64,000 nucleotides of DNA. Source: Owenia fusiformis (taxonomy: Eukaryota; Annelida; Polychaeta; Sabellida; Oweniidae). A model generated the notes under the pieces. That model was not told the origin of the DNA. It searched no databases and was given only the letters and a program-made list of their open reading frames with translations. Position 1 is the first letter of the stretch. Every line of letters starts with the position of its first letter. Of this stretch, positions 10,474-23,947 are shown in pieces. The position numbers and the translations under genes were made by a program. The stretch covers positions 14,452,348-14,516,347 of the forward strand of contig CAIIXF020000006.1 in assembly GCA_903813345.2 (NCBI GenBank). Direction: 5' to 3'.

Positions 10474-12604
10474 CACGGAGCGGTAGGCAAACTGCGCGCC
10501 TACTATGCACGCAGTTTGGAACACTGACAAACTGCGCGCCTATTCACAAAATGACAGACAGGGAGGACACGACTCCCAAGAGGATGGAAATTACTGGAAA
10601 TACTAGGCTAGTTTTGGTTTTCAGACAGTACCAAGATGTGGAGACTAACTTAGTTTATACGTAGCACTCGATTTTTTCCCCGATGCATATCTAGTTTTCT
10701 CAAAATAAGGTTCCCAAGGAGCTTTCGTGTTAAAATTATACAGTGTTGCGTCATATAATGTCTGTTTTTCGTAGTTTGACGTTTATTCAGCCCTTGTGTT
10801 TGCATATTCTGAAAGATATAGGATTACTGCACATGGTTTAAGTAATATAGTTTGTTTGTTAAACAGTGACAAGCCATTAACGTGATTTTATTTTTTTCGC
10901 TGTCAAACTGCGTGCATACTTTCACGTGGATTTCACAAACTGCGTGCCTAATATTTACAAACCGCGCGCCTATATTTACAAACTGCGCGCCTAATTTGCA
11001 AGCTGTGTGCAAGTTTGTTGTGTATTTTCAGAAAACGTAAACGCCACTCACTAAACCTGTCCCTATATAAAAAGAAACCAAAGTCTGACCCTAACAAAAA
11101 TGTAGATAACAACGGCGCATCTTCAAAAACCATGACACCCCCTTCAGAATTAAACAAGATGTTATTTTAAAACGCACCAATGAAGAAAAGGAAACCAATC
11201 AAGAAACCAAAGAGGCGATTATTTAAAGGTACCAGTGACTCATTTAAAAAAAAACATTAAAAGACCGTGAAAACTTCTTGCCCGATGTCCTCTCAAACCT
11301 TAAAAGAAATAGTACATTGTGTCAACCCTTCCTCAATTTCTTTGGATTTATCAGGCTCGTATACTATACATGTACTGCAGTCGGGACATTCAAGTATTAC
11401 TTCCTTTGGCATATGCTATAAAATAGACTCGGAACTATTGTATCCCCAAAAATTCAAAGATTTAAGTGAAAAAGTTTTGAATTTCTGAATGTTTGCTCGT
11501 CATGCATGCATGGTCACTTATTTATGGTACATGGGTAATAAGTTTCAAGTCTGCAAGTCGAAAGAGTGAGATTGTTGTAAATATCTTTTTCTTACTTATG
11601 TTGCTAGTGACTGTGAATTTTTATAGCATTTTATAATGAGGAATTCATTGAATTCTAAGAAATGGCTTTTAGGACTGCATCAATCAAAAATATAAATAAA
11701 AAAGGATTCAATATATATTTACACAATTTTTATGAACGAATTGTATTTATGTTGCACAATGCATCATGCACCATGTTAGTTTGAAATAAAGTAGTAAAAT
11801 AGGCACATCGGCACTTCGATGGGGACTAGGCGGGGGCCACCTGGGTGTCTTTTAGTAGGACCCCAATAGAACAAAACCATTTTCATGAGATTTTTGAACT
11901 CAACTCTATATGATGAAGTCGTGCATCAATTTTTTTATTAAATCATATAGACAAGAACAAAATAAAATATAAATATGTACATTTCCACCGGTTGTCAACC
12001 ATCAACTCAATTTTAGTTTTTGATTTATTTGAACCTTTTCAATCTCTACCTTTTCAACTTACTTACGTACTCCCATGAGATCACATAGGCCTGCATTACT
12101 GAGAAGTCATCGATAATATGCACGCAGTTTGGAAGAGTAGGCACGCAGTTTGTGATTTCTGGCTAAAATAGGCGCGCAGTTTGTGTTTTATTACTTCTTT
12201 CTGTCATGTTCATCTGTTTTAATACGAAATATTTTGTATTGTACGGGAAAACTGGGTTGAGATTTACCTGTGAATCAAAACCCAAGTGTTTTAAATTTCT
12301 GTGAAACGTGCGATATCAACTTATGTATCGGTGATCGAAAAATCGATGTCAATTTTTTGTATTAATCTGCTTATATTTTTAAACCTACGTTCATCTGGAC
12401 ATGCATTTCGCTATCACATGGTTGAATCATATAATCGCCACCGAATGGACGTGTTGAACTATAAAACAATTCAGAATAAATGTCTTAAAATGACGTTTGA
12501 AAACACAGACTCCAACTTTTATGATGCAATGTTGATAGGCGCGCAGTTTGTCAGTCTTTCAAACTGCGTGCATAGTAGGCAAGCAGTTTGGCTACCGCAT
12601 CGTG
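10474..12604. mobile_element. CAC-ended DNA transposon, Transib/RAG-like, decayed
   Basis: The 70-bp ends 10474-10543 and 12535-12604 are inverted copies with 63 of 70 positions identical. They start CACGGAGCGGTAG and CACGATGCGGTAG. Immediately outside both ends is AATAC (10469-10473 and 12605-12609), an exact 5-bp duplication. Ends starting CAC plus a 5-bp duplication are diagnostic features of the Transib/RAG superfamily; CACTA-type elements make 2-4 bp duplications and hAT makes 8. The interior has only decayed reading frames, so it appears non-autonomous. Fourteen copies of a CAAACTGCGCGCC-type motif lie in the ends and subterminal regions. Superfamily placement is inference; the element borders are seen directly. 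Confidence 0.8.
11030..11488 (+). pseudogene. Decayed basic reading frame inside the CAC-ended transposon
   Basis: One frame stays open for about 150 codons apart from two in-frame TAA stops (near 11168 and 11257). It is Lys/Arg-rich at first (KKRKPIKKPKRR, nuclear-signal-like) and then has more globular composition up to a stop at 11488. A plausible splice acceptor (TGTTGTGTATTTTCAG) precedes it at about 11030. It may be the remnant of a transposon-encoded protein. I do not recognise a domain and cannot link it to a transposase. Confidence 0.35.
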
Positions 12605-15224
12605 AATACGCATGGAAAATGTGAATACTTGACAACACATTGACAATCACAATTAAATGTATAGATATATTCAAGTAATGATGAAAAAGACAGGTGAAAC
12701 ACTGGGATCTAGATTGACCTAAATGTACATTAAGTCCTTAGACATAACATGACACTGACGCGTGACACTGACACATGACACTGTTGGTCAATTATATGGA
12801 ATAATGGGGTTGTCTTTACTATAAGAATTATAACGTTTTAATTGCATGAAAGTCTGCAAGATTGTTCTAAAATGTCCAGTTAAAATGTATTCTAGGAAAC
12901 CATTATATATAAGTCTGAAGAATAAGTGGAATACGCTCTTTCACTATAATATCTCCATGGTTTCCATGGATTCCATCCTCCTAAGCAGGTATCCAGAATC
13001 TGACAGATTAATTCCTGATTCCTTGGAAACGAAAATGTTGTTAATTACAAATGTTTATTTTTCCTGACTGGTCTATGAGAAAATATTTGAATAATCTCCA
13101 TTCATTAAAATTTGAGAGGGCGTTGAACATGTTGAAAACGAGGAAACAAATGCTGACTGCCTTATGTGATGTGTCTCTGTGTATTATTATAGAGGTGCTG
13201 TAGACAGATGCATCTTTACAGTTCATTAGTAACAGTTTATCTTTAATTTTATATTTTTATCTATACATATATATTCATTGTACACATATATCTCATTTAA
13301 TAAGGACAATAAAGATTATTATATAGCAAGTTGTTCAACAAATTACTGCAATTTTCAGTGTGTTTTAATAAGGGAGTTGCTATACAGCTGAATAAAGTTG
13401 AATAAATAGATGTCAGTTCGGTTTATTTGTTTTCGATGGGCCAGATCGGCCAAAGGGTTCAATTGTAAGAACTTGTGATTGTCACTAATTTCACGATTTA
13501 TGTTGGTGGAATCTGTCTAAAACATGTAAAACTCTGGCATACTATGGGGCGACTCTGTTAATGTAAACTAATCATGAAAATTAATCAATGGTGATTTGGC
13601 CCACACTTTTTGAGAAAAGTTGAAAAAGTCATGGAAAATGGTTTAAATAATATAACTGTTATTATTGTAGAAAACTTTTAATTGTATAATTAATTAATAT
13701 AGTATGCTATTTAAAAGAAAGTATCGCAACAGATTTCGGACAGTCATATTTTGGATTTTGGCAATTTTCTGAGATTCAAACAGGTGCATAAACTTATGTT
13801 TGGCCAATAAATTATCTCCAGGAAAAGCACTCAGAGAGATGATAAAATAATTTTGACACACGGTTAACCCGTAACCCCTTGAAATGAATAAGTAATTCTT
13901 AGAAAGTGGAAAACAATATTTCCATGTTATTTTCCCATGCCATCCATTGCTTTCAGCTAAATTTGGTCACCCAAAATGGATATCTTTAAAACCCCTGGAG
14001 GAATTACCTATTCCTTTAAAGGGGCTAACTGTGTGTCAAAACGCAACATGTTGATGCAACAAAAATTAAAAAAGCAGGGGTGGAAATGGGTTGAAAATCA
14101 AGACAATTCATTTTAATGCCCTAAAAGACCCTCAGTCAGTAGGCTACGGAGGCCCTACACATTTTTCTGGATCCACCTTAGGGAGGGGGGTGGACCCCAC
14201 TTAATGTTCTGGAATGTGTCCATCGCAAGCTCAAATACTTATCAAATGGTGAAGTTAAAGGCAGAATCTGATCTATAGGTGGTGACAAAATTGCAAGCAA
14301 CATGTATAATTGACCTACCAACCTATTCCTTACAATATCAAATACAATATCTCCCAAAAGATTCACAATATGTTATAAATTGGTGAAGTTATTAATGATT
14401 TAAAGTGCAAAAATGAGTGAAAATGTTTAAATTCTCCCAAATAATAAGAATGGTAACCATTCTTATAGATGCTTCGGCGTAGTCCTTGTATCGGTTTGTA
14501 TGATGCATTATGAAATAAAGGAAATATAAAAATTAAAAAAAAAAATTCTTCACTATTGTAAAAAATCTTTAGTTTTCCTGGAATAAAGTATGCACTGTTG
14601 TGATTTTTAGAAAATACACATGACAAGGAATGACATGAGACAAAAATATTCTAAAATTGAAACAATTTTTTGTTTAGCCCGCTCGCTATATCTGATTCTC
14701 TCTTTAATAAGATTCAAAGTATGATATGAACCGGTGATATGAAATGTAGTCCAGATTGGATTCGGGGATTGGATTATCCCGATCTCGTTCCATGGGGAGT
14801 AAGTCATCCCTCCCTCTTATATTCTGTAGCCTATAATAATAGAGAATATTAGAGGGGGTGATTGACACTGATTGTCTGATTGAACAAATTTACTGAAATT
14901 ACTCCCCGTGTCCAGATAAAAAAGTTCAGAGGCACGATTTAGCACTGGACGAACTGTACCGAGATTGGATTAGAAAAGTATCAATATTTTGCTCATTTTC
15001 CTTAAAACAAAGCTGTAATGATACGAGTTTGTGTAATAGCATTGAACATCTTGTCCGATTCCTATCCTTATAAAATGTTCCATATGGTTTCTTCGCAGTA
15101 AACTTGAGCAATCGATACATTTCGGTCATTTCGAGACTCGTCTAGAAAATTAAATGTCCTGGAATTCCCCGGAAATGACGCATATTCTAAACTTCACGTG
15201 TCGTTTTTGGGGGAACCCCACATG
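12605..15224. other. Intergenic between transposon and HSPA5 promoter
   Basis: No supported gene. It contains a partial copy of the AAAGGAGG-ended MITE family (13713 to about 14100). Short open frames are not supported by splice structure or recognisable protein sequence. Confidence 0.5.
13713..14100 (+). mobile_element. Truncated copy of the AAAGGAGG-ended MITE family
   Basis: The sequence starting AAAAGAAAGTATCGCAACAG follows the left arm of the intact copy at 45031-45718. It then jumps after GATAAAATAAT to TTGACACACGGTTAA, losing the middle of that arm. It continues through the GGTCACCC and AACCCCTG words of the core and stops within the right arm. It is a deleted relic. Confidence 0.7.
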
Positions 15225-15289
15225 TGACGTGATCTAACCAATCAGTAATCGACAACTTGCAGGTAGCTGACCAATCACAATTCGACACG
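15225..15289 (+). promoter_or_regulatory. Candidate unfolded-protein-response elements of HSPA5
   Basis: TGACGTGA at 15225-15232 matches the ATF6/XBP1 UPR element core TGACGTGR. CCAAT at 15271-15275 is followed after exactly nine bases by ACACG (15285-15289), one base off the ER stress element CCAAT-N9-CCACG. Another CCAAT lies at 15238-15242 and an E-box-like TTCACGTGTCG at about 15194. These stand about 180-240 bp before the end of the presumed non-coding first exon. Such sites are the known drivers of BiP induction by ER stress; activity here is inferred. Confidence 0.65.
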
Positions 15290-15329
15290 ATCTAAGTGAG
15301 CTTTCAGAAAAGAAGCACGCTGAAATCTG

Positions 15330-15463
15330 TCGTGTCAGTTTGAAAACCATCAGAAAAGCGACGAGAATTACGGTGATATCCAAGCATTTTATGAACTAAA
15401 TATTGATCATCGTTGGTCATTTGCATCTAATATAAATTCTACACAGAAAACTGACTATAACTG
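15330..15463 (+). other. HSPA5: Presumed non-coding first exon of HSPA5
   Basis: A clear donor (CTG followed by GTGAGTAC) at 15463/15464 pairs with an acceptor (TTGTTATAG) ending six bases before the HSPA5 start codon. The segment before it has no long frame. The 5' boundary is a guess, because no TATA box was identified. Joining puts a short spliced leader before the coding sequence. Confidence 0.5.
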
Positions 15464-15831
15464 GTGAGTACTTTTTCAGATAATTTAGAACAAAAATGAT
15501 CCGTATTTTCAGATTTGTTGAAAATTGAATGCTGAAATTGACCATCATTATTATCGTATGGTGTCTTTGCAGCTTAGTATTAGTATCTCAAATAAATTGT
15601 TTAATAACATTTCTTTCATAGAATGATCACATTTCATGAAATTAATTAGTCTTGTTCAGCAAACTGTTATATGATATTATGGTTGACTGCAACATCTGTT
15701 TGGGATTTGAACCAGAAGGTCCCGCCCATCAGCTGATTCTGATATCGATAAGACACCGTGTGTTCTTCAAAGACATAAGAGAAATGGTATATGTGAGTTA
15801 CTGTGATCTGATATCTTTGTTATAGGTCACG

Positions 15832-19296
<3,465 letters not shown>

Positions 19297-21240
19297 AAAA
19301 CTCTAGTTTTAGGAAATAATATTCAAAATGATCAATCCCAGATTATCTAAGATTGATGATTCTGTCTAAACCAAATTATTCCACTGGGCAGAGTGATCAC
19401 TCCTCGCTGGAGTTGATCATTTTGACTAAAATCTTGTAGTATTCAGACCTAAGAGGGTTAATAAATCAAAGGTTCTACATTGATAATCTGAACAAGTTTC
19501 AAGTGAAGTAAAAGCAATGCTTCCCACCCTCATTGGCCAACATTTTGATAACTAAATGCTCAGGTCTATGATCAATAATTAGGGCTGTAATTATAAAGAA
19601 AACAATAGATTCTAACCTTATTCAATTTTTGTAATGTGGAATGTGTATCTTTTTTTTGTTAGACTATTTGTAATTTATTTTATTATTCAGTTATTCAGTA
19701 CTCTAAGCCAGAATGGTCACATAAAATGCAATACATTATACTGAATACATTATGTAATAAAAAGCCTAGGGTCTCCTTTTATGGGTGGAAAAGTGTTTTG
19801 GTGGTATTTTTACATTTAATACCATATTATGTAAACATTCTGGCACCCATATCAATTTAAATGTTTTCATATCTTCCAAATTCAATAGTATGTTTTATGG
19901 GAAATGGTACCAAATTACAAAGGGAAAGCTGTAAAGCTGTTCTTTTTCTTAAAGATTGTTCAGTCAAAACTGCTCAATATAGTGTACAATTCAATCCCAT
20001 GTGCTGTTTGATTGAACTCACAGCACTTGGTTAAAAGTTCTAGCTTGTATGAACTGGGCTCCAGTTATCATTCCTCCTGAATGTAGAAGTGATCTTGTCA
20101 TGTTCTGTTATGTTAAGTGTAACATAATTGTAATATATTATATTCTATTGAACGTAGACAGTTTATAAAGCGTTAAGATAGAGTATCGTAAACAAAAGCC
20201 TTCATCAGATCTCAAGTGTGCAAGGAGATTCTCACGACAGAAATCCTCAGATAGAGGTTACCATATGTTGTTCATGTTCATTTTTAGCACACAATGTTGC
20301 ATATTATAGAATTTGAAGTCTTATTCTGTTATGTGTAATTTTGTGGGCAAATTCTCGTTCATACACATTGTATATCATACTGTACATACTAAGTCTTCAG
20401 AAAAATAAGATAAAAATAATTTATAAAAAAATGAACTTCTTTGTCTTTTTTTTTTGTTATTTACGTATTTAGTTATTTTGTGTCAATCCCATTTTGATTC
20501 ACAAGGTCTCCGTTGCTCCAACTTGTGTTATAACACCTTGGAAGTCAAAGATGGTCAATTGGTTGTCATTTGCAATGTAATGATTCCCTTGTGAAATAAT
20601 TTGGAACATGCATTGGAACCCTCGCCCCAGATTTAAATGCCATGATTAATGGTGACTGTATCGATCAAATCAAAGTGGCCAATTTGATATCAAAATTGAC
20701 CAAAGGCAATTTAAGAAAAAATTGGAATTGCTTCCTTGCAAAGTCGATGGACCTTTCTGATAGGGCTGACATACACGGATATAGTGAGATGATAGCCATT
20801 TAGAATTGCATGCATTATGGACCTCTAGGACTTCCCAAATTCCGCTATGGAGGTAACTATATATATTCAAGAAAGGAGTTCTGGTGAAATTGCAGACTTT
20901 CTTAAAAAAATGAATGGATGTAGATGCCATAAAACACTGGAATTTTCATTTCATTCACTTACCGATACCTGTGGTGGCCATTGGTCAGGAGTCTGTGTGT
21001 TTCTCTTTTAAGCCCATTCGAAACCTTAAAATATATAAATTCCAAAAAAGTTTTTTTTCTGACTTCATATGCACTACCCTACCCCCATACTGTAGCCTGT
21101 ATTTCTTTCTAAGCGATACAGACTACAGTGAAGTTGCAAATGGAGGATGTTTATTTTCATATTTACGAGGGTATACTAGATTTTATATATATTCCAAGTG
21201 TTCTACTATATATTGTATACATTCATCAAGCAGTTTGTAA
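19297..21240. other. HSPA5 3' UTR and downstream flank
   Basis: Non-coding. The first part is probably the HSPA5 3' UTR, with polyadenylation hexamers at 19460 and 19756. Beyond about 19,800 nothing is supported. The 108-codon frame at 20914-21240 is low in recognisable protein features. Confidence 0.5.
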
Positions 21241-22310
21241 TTGCACTCTCTATTATCTTATTATTCTGTAGATAGGGAACGCCTCCGTCCGTCCGTACGT
21301 ACGTCCGTCTGTCTGTCCGTCCGTCCGTCCGGGCAATAACTCAAATACCGTTGGCCCGATTTTGTTCATATTTCGTACACATATACCCTATGGGGGTAGA
21401 AGTACTGCTCGAAAGCCGATTTTCAAAATGGCCGCTCATTTCAAAATGGCGGCCATTTTAGTGACGATTTTACAGTTATTTAGGTGCAATATGTAAAACT
21501 GTAATAGCAATATGTTTTAAATGTAAAAAAAATTATAAAGGACATTAATAATGCTACAAATGTGGATATTAAAAAGCACATGGCAGCCATCTTGAAAAAT
21601 GGCGGCCTTTACTCGTCATTTTACGATTTTTGCTATAACTCTAAAAATAGTGGAGCGATTTTGTTCATATTTTGTGTGTGAATACTATAAGCATTGCACA
21701 CTGTCTAAATACACTTTTGGTAGAAGGCGGCCATTTTTCAAAATGGCCGCCATTTTAACGTATTTTACTATAACTCGAAAAGAAGTGGAGCGATTTTGTT
21801 CATATTTGGTATGTGAATACTATAAGCATGGCACACTGTCCTATGACACTTTTGGTAGAAGGCGGCCATTTTGAAAACAATTTTGAAAAATGGCCGCCAT
21901 TTTAATGTATTTTACTATAACTCGAAAAGTAGAGGAGCGATTGTTCATATTTGGTATGTGAATACTATAAGCATGGCACACTGTCCTATGACACTTTTGG
22001 TAGAAGGCGGCCATTTTGAAAACAATTTTGAAAAATGGCCGCCATTTTAACGTATTTTACTAATAGTAGTGGAGCGATTTTGTTCATATTTGGTATGTGA
22101 ATACTATTAGCATGGAACACCGTCTATTTCTAATGACGCTTTTGGTAGAAGGTGGCCATATTGAAAAATGGCCACCATTTTACTATAACTCGAAAAGTAG
22201 TGGAGCGATTTTGTTCATATTTAATATGTGAATACTTTAAGCATGGCACATTGTCTAATAAAACTTTGGGGAGTAGTCGGCCATTTTGAAAAATGGCCAG
22301 CATTTTTATG
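21241..22310 (+). repeat. Tandem array with GGCGGCCATTTT palindromes
   Basis: The array opens with a CCGT/ACGT/CTGT simple repeat (21287-21332). About five degenerate units of 135-150 bp follow, from 21600 on. Each has a CTTTTGGTAGAAGGCGGCC block, then GGCCATTTT and AAAATGGCC in inverted order (a strong hairpin), then 'agtggagcgattttgttcatattt' type wording. A related block in opposite orientation lies at 55330-55740, so this is a dispersed family and not a local satellite. Confidence 0.85.
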
Positions 22311-23939
22311 TGTGTTATTTTACAAGTAGGCCTACTTGTGCGATTTTTCCAAAAATTTTAGAGGTGGCTACTTAAAATCATATTATTATTTCTTCTGATG
22401 ACAACTTGGCTTGGCTGATGAAAACTTGACCATTTTGAAAATGGTGGCCTTTCTGGTGTGTTGTTTATGATATTTGCGCTTCGTTTGTAAAAATGCCAGC
22501 CATTTCTGTTCGATGGGATTCGCTACGCTTTGGCGTTGCCGTTGTTCTGGTTACCAGAAAAGCTGTACAGTATAGACAAATATAGAGAATAGCCCCTCTA
22601 ACTTCGTCTGAGGGGGGGGGGTGCAAAAAGAATCATTGAAGAGAGTGAGCAGCCCACTTTATTGAATAGGAGATTTCAAAATGCAACTTTTTGTGGAGTG
22701 TTTGGCGGTTAGCGTGTGTCTGTAACAAACTCATGCCATCTCTGCATTAGAGTCCATTAGTGCAATAACCATGTACAAGATGGTGACATTCTTCAAGGAC
22801 AATAGCATAAATAGATTACACTAAACCGGAACACTATCTTATCATGAATCTATTTTAACCTATTTTCTTTAGTTGTATTTTATCCATATTTGCTGCAAAT
22901 TATCATGGTGATATGTACATATGTCATGCATGTATTGTATGTACATCTACACTGAGTAGAGTGTTGGATGAAACTTTAGTCATGTTTTATAGATGTCACT
23001 GTTGTATACACTATACAGTCGGCCATTTTTAAGGAACAAATTTCGTAAAAAATTTGCATGGAAGGTATGGTATTATTTTTGTGTTAATTACGTGATCAGA
23101 CAATTACGATTTAAAAGACAGAAGGTGTTACTTAGTAAATATACTGAGATTCTTTTGGCTGAATATATAAACTTTTGGCTACTTCTAATCTGGCTAATTT
23201 TGAAGTTCAATTTAGACAATCTACCAATTTGTGGATTGAACTTTGAAGGTCCATTCTATAATTTTTTCCTTTGATTGACAAGCAATAAGACCACATTCCA
23301 ACAGAATATGGAAAAATAAAAACATGTGTATCTATATTTGTGTTTTGAGATAGTGCACTGTGCAGCAGATGTTTCCCCATGGCCGTTTGTAATCTTGAAT
23401 GAGTTTCTGCTATGTTCATTTTGGTATAACATCAAGAAAAACATCAAATGTGCCAACAAACCAAAATATACAAAGGTTCAGGAAATAATTACCGACCCAC
23501 ATCTCAGGTTTTTATACAAAAAAGGAGACCCACATGTAGGATTTCTCAGTGCAGTGAAAAAGCGACCCACTTTAGCGGCACATCCAGATATAGGCAATAT
23601 ACGGAAGCCCCCCCCCCCTTTCGTGTTCCTAAATCATGTTGATATGAAATGACTCGACTCTTTAGAGACTTTAGAGTAGATCTATTGATACCAATTCGAT
23701 ATGAACCCTGGCTTTCACTATCACGGGCAGTGTTAGACATGAAATAAGCCGGCCCAAAAACATAATGGTCTCTAACCATGGACTTCTAACTATTTGAAGT
23801 CCATGCTCTAAGAGAGCCCTCCTGTATTTTACAAAGCCACTTTACATGGAACATGTTATGAATATTTTGCTTCTATTGCATATTCATAGTATACAGCATG
23901 TCAGTAAATAATTACATGTACATTCTATTCATCTTACAG
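22311..23939. other. Intergenic before the ASB-type gene
   Basis: No supported gene. It includes a G-run near 22610 and a C-run near 23611. A splice acceptor at 23933-23939 implies that an untranslated exon of the next gene lies somewhere upstream; its position was not found. Confidence 0.45.
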
Positions 23940-23947
23940 ACATTCAG

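Noticed and set aside
10474-10520. Reading the transposon end as a 12/23 recombination signal with nonamer
   Set aside because: The CAC start and heptamer-like bases are there, but no convincing A-rich nonamer at 12 or 23 bp was seen.
12970-12997. Shared phrase ATCCTCCTAAGCAGGT with 43958-43987
   Set aside because: The match is under 30 bp with nothing around it, too short to define a repeat family.
23326-23652. Frame of 108 codons before the ASB-type gene
   Set aside because: It ends in a C-run and repeat-like wording (AGCGACCCACTTT), has no splice support and shows no family features.
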